In this document: in pieces, positions 24,185 to 32,262 of the stretch
Numbering within the stretch: the first letter of the stretch is position 1
Layout: each line of letters starts with the position of its first letter
Assembly: GCF_024652905.1 (NCBI RefSeq)
Contig: NZ_CP102428.1
Coordinates: forward strand, 4,812,596-4,876,595
From: Pseudomonas oryzihabitans
Lineage (GTDB): Bacteria > Pseudomonadota > Gammaproteobacteria > Pseudomonadales > Pseudomonadaceae
Direction: 5' to 3'
DNA length: 64,000 nt
The notes under the pieces: generated by a model
The model's database searches: none
What the model was told of the DNA's origin: nothing
The model's input: the letters and a program-made list of their open reading frames with translations, nothing else
Position numbers and translations under genes: made by a program

Positions 24185-24474
24185 TTGCGCTGCTGCTCCT
24201 GGAAGGCCGCGGCCTGGGTCGGGGAGGCCTCGGTCTGATGCTGGGCTTTCCAGTCCGCGTAGGGCATGCCGTAGACGACTTCGCGGGCGTCATCGAGACT
24301 CAGCTCCAGACCCTTGTCGTCGGCTGCGGCCTTGTACCACTTGGACAGGCAGTTACGGCAGAAGCCGGACAGATTCATCAGGTCGATGTTCTGCACATCG
24401 GTACGCTTGCGCAGGTGCTCGACCAGGGTGCGGAAGGCGGCGGCCTCCAGTTCCAGGCGGTCTTGTTCGGTCAT
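24181..24474 (-). CDS. DUF1244 domain protein
   Basis: A 97-residue small helical protein of the DUF1244 family. The conserved block NLSGFCRNCLSKWYKAAADD, with paired cysteines, and the YGMPYADWKAQHQ motif are clear. The CxxC-like pair could bind a metal, but no function is established. It lies between folM (16 bases upstream) and the HopJ gene, probably one operon of three. Confidence 0.85.
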   Translation of the reverse strand: MTEQDRLELEAAAFRTLVEHLRKRTDVQNIDLMNLSGFCRNCLSKWYKAAADDKGLELSLDDAREVVYGMPYADWKAQHQTEASPTQAAAFQEQQRK

Positions 24475-24489
24475 GACTGATTCCTCTTG

Positions 24490-25188
24490 CTAGCGACGGC
24501 CATGGCGCAGGTGGCGCCCGCCGTTGACGGTGAAGGTGCTGCCGGTCGCGTATTGGGTCGACAGCAGATAGAGCACGGTATCCACGATGGGGTCGGCGCC
24601 GGGTTCGAAATCCAGCAGCGCCTTGTCCAGGGTCGCCTGGCGATAGGCCTCGTCGGCGCCTTCCTTGAAGATCAGCAGCCCTGGCGCGATGGTGTTGACC
24701 CGCACCGTGGGGGCAAGGGCCTCGGCAAAGGACAGGGTCAGATTGTGCAGGGCGGCCTTGGTGGCGGCGTAGCCGATGTGATTGCGGCTGCCACGGGTCG
24801 CGCTGTCGTCGCCGATATGGATGATGTCGGCCCGGGGTGCGGCCAAGAGCAGATCTTGCAGGCCCAGGTTGAGATGGTAGGGCGCTTCCAGATGCAGGCG
24901 ATAGAGCAGCCGCAGATTGTCCAGGCCATCTTCAGCCCAGACCGAGGCGTTGTGCACGATACCGCGCAGTGCGAGGTGACGTTCATGGAGCTGCTGCAGC
25001 AGGGTGTCACGCTGCGCCTCTTCGGTCAGATCGACCTGATAGGCTTCGAGCTCGAGGTCACGCAAGGGGCCGGGATCGTCGCGATAGACGGCAATGACGG
25101 GTTGGCCCTCGGCCAGCAGCCGGCGGGTCAAGGCGAGACCGACGCGGCGATTGGCGCCGGTGACCAGAAGGGGAAGGGTTGCGGACAT
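24490..25188 (-). CDS. folM: dihydromonapterin reductase FolM
   Basis: A 232-residue short-chain dehydrogenase. FolM reduces dihydromonapterin (and dihydrofolate weakly) with NADPH; in Pseudomonas tetrahydromonapterin is the cofactor of phenylalanine hydroxylase. Motifs: TGANRRVG (the Arg-rich cofactor loop typical of FolM and pteridine reductases), VHNASVWAE in place of the usual NNAG, and YAATKAA with the catalytic Tyr-Lys. No folE or folX is adjacent, so the assignment rests on sequence. Confidence 0.85.
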   Translation of the reverse strand: MSATLPLLVTGANRRVGLALTRRLLAEGQPVIAVYRDDPGPLRDLELEAYQVDLTEEAQRDTLLQQLHERHLALRGIVHNASVWAEDGLDNLRLLYRLHLEAPYHLNLGLQDLLLAAPRADIIHIGDDSATRGSRNHIGYAATKAALHNLTLSFAEALAPTVRVNTIAPGLLIFKEGADEAYRQATLDKALLDFEPGADPIVDTVLYLLSTQYATGSTFTVNGGRHLRHGRR

Positions 25189-25283
25189 GAAAGGTACCCG
25201 ATCCTGATGAGCGAAGCGGTCATGAGGCTGGCTGCTATTGTACGCATTCGACTCGTCAGGATGCAGGCTGATCCGCTATCGAC

Positions 25284-25844
25284 CTAGCGAGCGCTGCCCC
25301 GCCAGCCGTTGGCCCGCGACGAGGCGTTGTGCAGCCAGCCCTTCAACGCCCGGGTGATGAGGGGAATGAAGACGCAGACCATCACCGGCGTAAGGATCAG
25401 GGTGCTCAGCAGGATGCGTGGCAGCAACGGCAGATGCGCCAGGTAATCGCCAAAGGCGGCATTGAACAGCAGGGAGATGGGAAAGAACGCCAGCCAGACG
25501 GCAATGCTCTGCTTCCAGCGCGGCGGCGGCTGGAGGCCGGCACCGAACCAGTCGTCCATGCCCTGAGCCCGTCGTGCCTGGGGCGCTTCGAACAGGCCCT
25601 GGCCACGCTCCAGCCAGAGGCGCCGGGTGTCCGAGTGTTCCCACTCGTCCAGGGTCTGGGGGCAGGCGAAGCGAAAGATGATCTGCACCAGGTTGTCGCC
25701 CGGTGGCGGGGTCAGGACACCCGAGCCGAGATAGCCGGGATACCCGGTGGCCAGGGCTTCGCCTTCGCGCAGCCAGACCAGAAAGGCGTCGTATTGGCCG
25801 GCCGCGACGCGCCGCGCGACCATGAGGGTAACAGGCTGATTCAT
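25284..25844 (-). CDS. antibiotic biosynthesis monooxygenase-type domain fused to two membrane helices
   Basis: A 186-residue protein. Residues 1-~100 form an ABM/dimeric alpha-beta barrel domain (VTLMVARRVAAGQYDAFLVWL, then NLVQIIFRFACPQTLDEWEHS). The C-terminal part has two hydrophobic helices (about 115-135 and 145-165). Such ABM-plus-membrane proteins are common hypotheticals with no settled function; heme, quinone or small-molecule oxidation is only a guess. It is a single gene, divergent from the flavodoxin gene. Confidence 0.75.
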   Translation of the reverse strand: MNQPVTLMVARRVAAGQYDAFLVWLREGEALATGYPGYLGSGVLTPPPGDNLVQIIFRFACPQTLDEWEHSDTRRLWLERGQGLFEAPQARRAQGMDDWFGAGLQPPPRWKQSIAVWLAFFPISLLFNAAFGDYLAHLPLLPRILLSTLILTPVMVCVFIPLITRALKGWLHNASSRANGWRGSAR

Positions 25845-26064
25845 GCTTCAACTCCGGGCGATCGGGCCGGATAGGCCGGATGCCATCACGCCGCCGGGTA
25901 GGCGGGCAGGTGGCGAAAACGCCTGGGGTAGCAGGCGGCGCTAGCATAACAAGCCTTGAGACCCTTGGCTGCAGCGGGGGTTGCCAGCGGAGGCGTCTTG
26001 CTGACGGAGCGCCAAGCCCTGCCGGGCCAGGCATACTGGGCGGGATTCCACGCAAGAGGTCCGT

Positions 26065-26514
26065 ATGAAAGTCGCACTGTTGAATGGCTCGGTCTATGGC
26101 ACCGCGGAAGATATCGCCCGTCAGGTGAAGGCGCGGCTGAGCGCGGCAGGCCATGAGGTCTGGCACCAGCCCAATGCCGATCTCGCCAGCCTGGAGGCCT
26201 TCGCACCCGAAGCCTTGCTGGCCATTACCTCCACCACCGGCATGGGCGAACTGCCCGCCAATCTCGAGTCGCTGTATTTCCAGCTGCGCGATCGGCTGCC
26301 GCCCTGGTCCGGACGGCCCGGCGCCGTGCTGGCCCTGGGTGATTCCAGCTATGGCGACACCTATTGCGGCGGCGGCGAGCTGATGCAGGAGTTGTTCGCC
26401 GAGCTGGGGCTGCGCGAACTGCTGCCCATGCTGCGCATCGACGCCAGCGAAACGGTGACGCCGGACGAAGATGCCGAGCGCTGGGTCGCCGAGGTCATCG
26501 CCGCGCTGGGCTGA
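26065..26514 (+). CDS. flavodoxin-domain protein
   Basis: A 149-residue short flavodoxin (MioC-like). The FMN phosphate loop is NGSVYGTAED, followed by STTGMGELPANLE (first isoalloxazine loop) and GDSSYGDTYCGGG (second loop). It is an electron carrier rather than an enzyme; partners are unknown. The ATG is preceded by AAGAGG. It stands immediately upstream of the LrgA/LrgB pair in the same orientation, with 112 bases between. Confidence 0.87.
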   Translation: MKVALLNGSVYGTAEDIARQVKARLSAAGHEVWHQPNADLASLEAFAPEALLAITSTTGMGELPANLESLYFQLRDRLPPWSGRPGAVLALGDSSYGDTYCGGGELMQELFAELGLRELLPMLRIDASETVTPDEDAERWVAEVIAALG

Positions 26515-26626
26515 TCTTGCCCGGGCGGCAAAGCTGCTTTACCCGTCCAGATCCCGCCACCTGGCCCGGTTTGCTGTCCTCGTCCCCTCAGCCTCGGTAT
26601 CCTTGAGCGCCTGATGACTGTTTGAG

Positions 26627-27010
26627 ATGGAGCCCTGGGTGAATAGATATCTGCGCCTGGCTCTGGAGCTGTGCGGATTGGGCGCGCTGTGGGGCGTGGG
26701 TACCTGGCTGGCGACCTCCTTCGTCTTGCCGGTACCGGGCGGTGTGGTAGGGCTGGCCATGCTGCTGTTGCTGCTGGCCGCGCGCCTCGTCGAGCCGGAA
26801 TGGTTGCAGGGTGGCGTGCGTCTGCTGCTGGGTGAGATGCTGCTGTTCTTCATTCCCGCGCTGTTGAGTCTGCTCGACTATGGCCCGCTGCTGCGGCAGG
26901 AGGGCGTGCGCATCCTGCTGGCGATCCTGCTCAGCACCGTGCTGACGATGGTCGCCACCGCCTATACCGTGGACTGGATGTTCCGCCGCCGGGGGCGTCG
27001 CGATGCTTGA
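26627..27010 (+). CDS. CidA/LrgA family membrane protein
   Basis: A 127-residue protein with four predicted transmembrane helices. The family signature LPVPGGVVGLAMLLLLL and the LLLGEMLLFFIPALLSLL segment are clear. CidA/LrgA proteins are described as holin-like and pair with CidB/LrgB; newer work links the pairs to pyruvate or other small-molecule transport. ATG 26627 is used; GTG 26639 would shorten it by four residues. It overlaps the LrgB-type gene by 8 bases. Confidence 0.88.
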   Translation: MEPWVNRYLRLALELCGLGALWGVGTWLATSFVLPVPGGVVGLAMLLLLLAARLVEPEWLQGGVRLLLGEMLLFFIPALLSLLDYGPLLRQEGVRILLAILLSTVLTMVATAYTVDWMFRRRGRRDA

Positions 27011-27692
27011 TCTGCCCGGACTCTTCTGGCTGCTGCTGACGGTGGCGGGCTATGTGGTGAGTCGACTGCTCTATGCCCGGTTGCGCTGGTATGTGGTCAG
27101 TCCGATCATCTTCGTCACGGTGCTGCTCTATGCCGCCACCCTCTGGCAGCAGGTGAGCTATGCCGAATACGCCCACTACAGCCACTGGCTGATCACCCTG
27201 CTGGGACCGGCGACGGTGGCCTTCGCCGTGCCGATCTGGCAGCAACGCCGCTTGCTGGCGCGCTACTGGCAGGCGCTGCTGGCCGGACTCTGCGTCGGCA
27301 GCGGTGTGGCCATCGGCAGTTCCTGGCTGCTGGCCCGGCTGCTGCTGCTCGACGACCGGGTGCTGCTGTCCATGTTGCCGCGCTCCATCAGCACCCCCTT
27401 CGCCATGCCGATGTCCGCGACCGTCGGCGGCGTCCCCGAATTGACCGCGGCCTTCGTGATGATCACCGGACTGGGTGGGGCCATCCTCGGCAGCCTGCTG
27501 ATCAAGCTGCTGCCGCTCAAGTCGGCGCTGGCCCGTGGCGCCCTGTTCGGCATGGGCGCCCATGGCGTGGGCACCAGCAAGGCCTACGAGGTCGGCCTGG
27601 AAGAGGGCACTGTGGCCGGCCTGGTCATGGTACTGGCCGGCCTGAGCAATCTGCTCGGTGCGCAGCTGGTGCTCTGGCTGTTACGCGGCTAG
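27003..27692 (+). CDS. LrgB family membrane protein
   Basis: A 229-residue polytopic protein with about six helices and the LrgB/CidB signatures: LGPATVAFAVPIWQQ, RSISTPFAMPMSATVGG and GALFGMGAHGVGTSKAYE. It acts with the preceding CidA/LrgA protein, to which it is translationally coupled. No LytSR-type or LysR-type regulator gene is adjacent. Its stop codon overlaps the convergent SirB1 gene stop by 4 bases. Confidence 0.9.
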   Translation: MLDLPGLFWLLLTVAGYVVSRLLYARLRWYVVSPIIFVTVLLYAATLWQQVSYAEYAHYSHWLITLLGPATVAFAVPIWQQRRLLARYWQALLAGLCVGSGVAIGSSWLLARLLLLDDRVLLSMLPRSISTPFAMPMSATVGGVPELTAAFVMITGLGGAILGSLLIKLLPLKSALARGALFGMGAHGVGTSKAYEVGLEEGTVAGLVMVLAGLSNLLGAQLVLWLLRG

Positions 27693-28495
27693 TGCAGGGT
27701 GGCGGAAGGGGCGCTCAATTGCTCCAGCCGCCGCCGTACCTGCTCGCGTTCGGCATCGTCTTCGCTAATCAGCAGGGCGTGCTGCAGGTCGTAGCGCTCG
27801 GCCTGGGGACAGTCGAGTTGGCGGTACAGATCGGCGCGCGCCAGATGATCGATGACCCCGACCGCTCCCAGTTCGATGACGCGCTGGGCATCCTTGAGCG
27901 CGGCCAGCGGCTGGTCGCTCTGGCGATGCAATTCACGCAGATTGCGCGAGAGACGCTGCATCATCTGCCGCGGTCCCAGGGGCGCCAGGTAGCTGGCCTG
28001 CAATTGTGCGGTGGGGCCGAATTGATCCACCAGGAGTTGGCGGCAGTCGTTCATGTACAGGCGTCGCCCGCCGAAGGGTTCGAGCAGATGATCCGCGCCC
28101 GGCACGCGCAGCAGGAAATGGCCGGGAAAACCGATGCCCTGCAGGACGATCTCCAGGCGTCGGGCCAGTTCCAGGGCCACCAAGGCGATCGACAGGGGTT
28201 GGCCGCGCCGTCGCGCCAGAACCTCATCGAGCAGGGCGGCGGTGGGATTCAGGGGCCACTCGGCGGCGCGAAAGCCGGCATCGCACAGTTGCCGTAACAA
28301 GGCCTGGGCACGCTCGGCGTGACTGGCATCGCCATCCAGGGTGGCGACCAGACGCAGGGCCAGCTCATCCAGCGAGTGCAGCAGGGCGGAGGGATCGATC
28401 TGTTCATGGTGCTCGGCCGCGATCCACAGGGCGGCTTCCAGCAGCCGGGGATCGGGCCGGTCCAGGCAGGCGAGGCAGAATAGACGCGCGTCCAC
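27689..28495 (-). CDS. SirB1 family protein (transglutaminase-like / TPR)
   Basis: A 268-residue protein of the SirB1 family. The N-terminal part holds the degenerate transglutaminase-like core (NSFLLDEVL-type block seen here as NPTAALLDEVLARRRGQPLSIALVALELARRL, then GFPGHFLLRV). The C-terminus has TPR-like helices (PLAALKDAQRVIELG). The family includes E. coli YchA/SirB1 and is of unknown function. It is a stand-alone gene, convergent with lrgB. Confidence 0.85.
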   Translation of the reverse strand: MDARLFCLACLDRPDPRLLEAALWIAAEHHEQIDPSALLHSLDELALRLVATLDGDASHAERAQALLRQLCDAGFRAAEWPLNPTAALLDEVLARRRGQPLSIALVALELARRLEIVLQGIGFPGHFLLRVPGADHLLEPFGGRRLYMNDCRQLLVDQFGPTAQLQASYLAPLGPRQMMQRLSRNLRELHRQSDQPLAALKDAQRVIELGAVGVIDHLARADLYRQLDCPQAERYDLQHALLISEDDAEREQVRRRLEQLSAPSATLH

Positions 28496-28702
28496 AGCAG
28501 ACTCCAGGGCCCTTGGGGCCTTTTCCTCAGGTTTTAGCCTGCCAGTGCGTGGTCGTCCAGTCTGCGACAGTTGTGCACTGGTCGGCGGTCCGGCTTCCCG
28601 CTATAAGAACGGCTGGTGCCAGAGCAATCTTGAGAGTGGGAATTCCAGCATGGACGAATCTTCGAATGGACGTCTTCACCCTTGTGCAGGGAGCAGCTGG
28701 CC

Positions 28703-29170
28703 ATGAAGTGGGCAGACAGCGGTCGCAAACGCATGCACGACGGGGCGAACTCCCTTGGCAACCTGATGGTGGAAGGTTTCCACTACTTCGGCCTGTTCGC
28801 CATCGGCGCGGCCACGGCCTGGGCCTCGGTGATGGCCTTCATGGGCATGGTCGACAAGGGCCAGGCGAGCATCGATGACATTCTCCTGCTCTTCATCTAC
28901 CTGGAATTGGGTGCCATGGTCGGCATCTACTTCAAGACCAACCACCTGCCCATCCGCTTTCTGCTCTACATCGCCATCACTGCCCTGACCCGCTATCTGA
29001 TCGGCGATGTCTCGCACCATCGGCCACCGGATGCTGGGCTGCTGTATCTCTGCGGCGGGATCTTTCTGCTGTCGCTCTCGGTACTGGCGGTCCGCGTCGC
29101 CTCGAACAAGTTTCCTTCCAGCAAGGTGCTCGATGCCACGGGGGATGTGGTGGGCGAGGGCGACAAGTAG
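28703..29170 (+). CDS. PsiE family inner-membrane protein
   Basis: A 155-residue protein with four predicted transmembrane helices, matching the phosphate-starvation-inducible PsiE family (HYFGLFAIGAATAWASVMAF, YLELGAMVGIYFKTNHLPI, YIAITALTRYLI). The start at 28703 has GGGAG about 9 bases upstream; an upstream in-frame ATG at 28682 lacks one. I looked for a Pho box before the gene and found no convincing pair of CTGTCAT-like repeats, so phosphate control is not supported here. Confidence 0.85.
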   Translation: MKWADSGRKRMHDGANSLGNLMVEGFHYFGLFAIGAATAWASVMAFMGMVDKGQASIDDILLLFIYLELGAMVGIYFKTNHLPIRFLLYIAITALTRYLIGDVSHHRPPDAGLLYLCGGIFLLSLSVLAVRVASNKFPSSKVLDATGDVVGEGDK

Positions 29171-29257
29171 CTTGCGCAGTCCCTATCCGCTTCGCTCCTG
29201 GCGACGCGGCTGGCCGAGCCAGGTGCCGCGCCGTCAGGATGACCAGCCGGTCGGGGC

Positions 29258-31873
29258 CTAGCGATCCAGTGGCGCCAGCAGCTGGGCCAGGTCACTTTCG
29301 GTCAGACGCCAGTCGCCGCTGTTCTCGCTGAGGATGCCCGCGCTCAGGCGCGCCTTTTCCTGTTGCAGCTGCTGAATGCGTTCTTCCAGGGTGCCGCGGG
29401 CGATCAGCTTGTAGACGAACACCGGCCGGTCCTGGCCGATACGGTAGGCGCGGTCGCTGGCCTGCTGCTCGGCGGCCGGATTCCACCAGGGATCGAAGTG
29501 GATCACGGTATCCGCCGCGGTCAGGTTGAGACCGCTGCCGCCGGCCTTGAGGCTGAGCAGGAACACCGGTACCTCGCCATTCTGGAAGCGTTGCACCGGG
29601 GTGCGCCGATCCCGCGTCTCGCCGGTCAGGGTGACGTACTCGATGCCGCGCTGATCGAGGTCGGCGGCGATGAGATCGAGCATGCTGGTGAACTGGGAGA
29701 ACACCAGGACCCGGCTGCCGCCGGGCAGCAGGGCGTCGAGTCGTTCGTTCAGCGCCGCCAGTTTCGCCGAGGGCTTGGCCACGCTGTCGTCTTCGTTGGG
29801 CACCAGGCGCAGATCGCAGCAGACCTGACGCAGCCGTAGCAGGGCATCGAGGATCAGCAGTTGGCTGCGGCCGATGCCCTGGCGGGCGATCTCGGCGCGG
29901 ACGCGTTCGTCCAGCAGCAGCCGCAGGTCTTCGTAACGCTCGCGTTGCGCCGTGCTGAGTTCCACCAACTGGATGATCTCGGTCTTGGGCGGCAACTCGC
30001 TGGCGACCCGCTGTTTGGTACGGCGCAGCATGAAGGGCCGCACCCGTGCCTTGAGCGCCGCCAGGCGTTGCACATCGCCTTCGCGCTCCACCGGAATGCG
30101 ATAGGCCTGCTTGAAGCCCTTCTCGTCCCCCAGCCAGCCAGGCATCAGGAAGTGGAATTGCGACCAGAGTTCGCCCAGGTGGTTTTCCAGCGGCGTGCCG
30201 GTCAGGCAGAGGCGATGGCGGGCGCGCAGGTGACGTGCGGCCTGGGCGGCCTTGGTGGCGGCGTTCTTGATCGACTGGGCTTCGTCCAGTACCTGCAGGT
30301 GAAAGTCGTAGCTGGCCAGGCGCTCGGCATCACGGGGCAGCAGCGCATAGGTGGTGAGCACCACGTCGTGCTCGGGAATGCGCTCGAAGCGACTGCTGCG
30401 AGCGCTGCCCTGCAGGGTCAGCACGCGCAGACCAGGGGCAAAACGGGCGATCTCGTCCTGCCAGTTGGGGATCAGACTGGTCGGCATGACGATCAGCGCC
30501 GGCGCGGTCAGGCGGCCGGCGGCCTGTTCGACGAGAATGTGCGCCAGGGTCTGCAGCGTCTTGCCCAGGCCCATGTCGTCGGCGAGGATGCCGCCGACGT
30601 CCAGTTCGCGCAGGGCCTGCAGCCAGGCCACGCCTTCGCGCTGATAGGGGCGCAATTCGGCATGCAGGGTGTCCGGCAGGACCACTGGCTCGGCGGCATA
30701 GCTGCGCAGGCGCTCGGCGAAGCTTCTCAGGCGTTCGCCGCCTTCCCATTCCAGCGGCAGGCGCTCGTCCAGTTCGGCCAGGCGCGCGGCGTCCAGGCGC
30801 GGCAGGCGCAGGGCACGGTCCTGGCTGAGACGGTCGGTGGCATAGAGTTCACCAAGGATCTGCAGGATCGGCTTGAGTCGCCCCAGGGGCACGGCGACCC
30901 GTTGCACCCGGCCCTGCTGGCCGGTAACCCGCGGAGGATCGATGCGCAGCAGCACGGGTTCGTCGTCGGCGCGTTTGGCCAGCATCGCCGGTTCGTACTG
31001 CGAGGGTTCGCGGCGGATGGCGTCGATCAGCAGCGGAATCAGACTGACGCGGCGCTGGCCCAGGCGGATGCCCAGCTCGACATCGAACTGAGCATCGGCG
31101 GCGGTGTGGCCCTGCACCTCTTCGAGGTGGCCGTACCAGCCTGCCACCGGCGTCAGATCGAAGGTGAATTCGGGCTGGGCTTCGATCTGCCAGCCGGCTT
31201 CGCGCAGGCCGGGGATGACCTGCTGCACGAATCTGAGCCAAGCGGGGTCGTCCGGCAGTTCGAACATCTCGCCACTGTCCTCGGGCAGCGCAGCGCTGCG
31301 GCGGGTCGCCAGGCGCAGCCCGTGATCGAGCAGCGTCTGCCGCCAGCGTTGTTCGGCCTGCAGCTGGCGAGTGGGATAGCTGGCATCGGGGGTGCGGGGC
31401 AGGGCGCCGAACAGCCGCCGTGGGCCATAGGCGAAGGCCAGGGCGGCGCGATGGCGCACCGTGGGCCTCATCTTGCCGATATGGCGGTCGTAATCGATTT
31501 GGGTATGGCTGCCGAGGGTCAGCACCGGTTGCGGCAGCTCCGGATTGGCGACCGGCATGGCCGGCAATTCGGCCTCACTGCGTTGCAGCCGTTCGAGCTC
31601 GATGAGGGCGGCGGCGGCATGCTTGCAGTTGCGGCCGACCGGACAGGTGCAGCGGGCGTCGACCCGCCAGGCGGTCTCGCCCGCGCGCAGGCTGATCGCC
31701 TGCCGATAGGCCGGCCCGGCCGGGCTGTGGCACTCGGCATAGAGCTGGCCCTTGGCGGCCGAGCGCAGTTGCACCAGGCCGTCGAGCGCCAGTCGCCGAC
31801 CACGCTCGTAGTTGCGCTCCGTGAAGGCGCCTTTCCAGTCCTGCCACTTGAGCCGTTCGAAACGTAACGCCAT
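29258..31873 (-). CDS. SWIM zinc-finger SNF2-type DEAD/DEAH helicase
   Basis: An 871-residue SF2/SNF2 ATPase. An N-terminal SWIM zinc finger (C75xC77...C83xH85) is followed by a family-specific region (~100-400) and the ATPase lobes. Motif I is DDMGLGKTLQ; motif II is LDEAQSIKN; the C-terminal lobe has FSQFTSMLDLI, LKAGGSGLNLT and QASDRAYRIGQ. Such proteins (sometimes annotated HepA/RapA-like) translocate on double-stranded DNA; the target is unknown. It is alone, so there is no sign that it belongs to a defence or restriction system. Confidence 0.9.
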   Translation of the reverse strand: MALRFERLKWQDWKGAFTERNYERGRRLALDGLVQLRSAAKGQLYAECHSPAGPAYRQAISLRAGETAWRVDARCTCPVGRNCKHAAAALIELERLQRSEAELPAMPVANPELPQPVLTLGSHTQIDYDRHIGKMRPTVRHRAALAFAYGPRRLFGALPRTPDASYPTRQLQAEQRWRQTLLDHGLRLATRRSAALPEDSGEMFELPDDPAWLRFVQQVIPGLREAGWQIEAQPEFTFDLTPVAGWYGHLEEVQGHTAADAQFDVELGIRLGQRRVSLIPLLIDAIRREPSQYEPAMLAKRADDEPVLLRIDPPRVTGQQGRVQRVAVPLGRLKPILQILGELYATDRLSQDRALRLPRLDAARLAELDERLPLEWEGGERLRSFAERLRSYAAEPVVLPDTLHAELRPYQREGVAWLQALRELDVGGILADDMGLGKTLQTLAHILVEQAAGRLTAPALIVMPTSLIPNWQDEIARFAPGLRVLTLQGSARSSRFERIPEHDVVLTTYALLPRDAERLASYDFHLQVLDEAQSIKNAATKAAQAARHLRARHRLCLTGTPLENHLGELWSQFHFLMPGWLGDEKGFKQAYRIPVEREGDVQRLAALKARVRPFMLRRTKQRVASELPPKTEIIQLVELSTAQRERYEDLRLLLDERVRAEIARQGIGRSQLLILDALLRLRQVCCDLRLVPNEDDSVAKPSAKLAALNERLDALLPGGSRVLVFSQFTSMLDLIAADLDQRGIEYVTLTGETRDRRTPVQRFQNGEVPVFLLSLKAGGSGLNLTAADTVIHFDPWWNPAAEQQASDRAYRIGQDRPVFVYKLIARGTLEERIQQLQQEKARLSAGILSENSGDWRLTESDLAQLLAPLDR

Positions 31874-31942
31874 CGTTCACCCAGGCTGTTCGCACCAAAC
31901 CGGCTATTCTGCCACAGTCGGCCGGACGCTCGTCGGACTCCC

Positions 31943-31971
31943 TTGATCTATGTGAGAATGAGAATATAGTG
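31943..31971 (+). promoter_or_regulatory. promoter with Fur-like box before small membrane gene
   Basis: TTGATC (31943-31948) and TATAGT (31965-31970) are 16 bases apart. Inside the spacer, two tandem GAGAAT hexamers at 31954-31965 match the first two GATAAT units of the Fur consensus with one mismatch each; the third unit (ATAGTG) is poor. The box runs into the -10, where Fur repression would act. Evidence for Fur is suggestive only. Confidence 0.4.
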
Positions 31972-31997
31972 CATTTAACGGGGTGAGGAGCGAGATG

Positions 31998-32168
31998 ATG
32001 CGTGAACAACCGTTAGCCAGCGTAGCCCTGATCAAGGCCAGCCGCCTGGAGGCCCGACGGGAAGGGCGCTTGCGCTCGTTGCAGCGTGGCATCCTGATCG
32101 CTTGCAGCCTGGGCGTGCTCGGCGCGGCCGCCTTGCACCTGGCGTACCTCGCCCTGGGCGGTTTCTAG
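31998..32168 (+). CDS. small single-pass membrane protein
   Basis: A 56-residue protein with a polar, basic N-terminus (SRLEARREGRLRSLQRG) and one strongly hydrophobic helix at the C-terminus (ILIACSLGVLGAAALHLAYLAL). ATG 31998 is chosen because AGGAG lies 7 bases upstream; ATG 31995 or GTG 31983 would add a few residues. It has a promoter, a ribosome site and a following terminator, which together support a real gene. I do not recognise a family. Confidence 0.6.
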   Translation: MREQPLASVALIKASRLEARREGRLRSLQRGILIACSLGVLGAAALHLAYLALGGF

Positions 32169-32193
32169 GCCAGCCAGGTCTTATCTGGTCCAA

Positions 32194-32231
32194 GAAAAAG
32201 CCCCGAGCAGTCGCCTGTTCGGGGCTTTTTC
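32194..32231. terminator. bidirectional rho-independent terminator
   Basis: GAAAAAGCCCCGA pairs with TCGGGGCTTTTTC across an 11-base loop, with T-runs on both strands. It closes the small membrane gene on the plus strand and pykA on the minus strand. Confidence 0.9.
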
Positions 32232-32262
32232 GTCAGCGCCGGTCAAGGACCGGCGGCAGGGA

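Noticed and set aside
28496..28702. Pho box before psiE
   Set aside because: No pair of CTGTCAT-like repeats at 11-base spacing was found, despite the phosphate-starvation name of the family.
28341..28706. 121-codon ORF upstream of psiE on the plus strand
   Set aside because: Its first half is antisense to the SirB1 gene, the product is Ser/Arg/Cys-rich low-complexity sequence, and no ribosome site is seen.
29258..31873. SNF2 helicase as part of a defence or restriction system
   Set aside because: It is a stand-alone gene with core-genome neighbours; no methylase, nuclease or other defence gene is adjacent.
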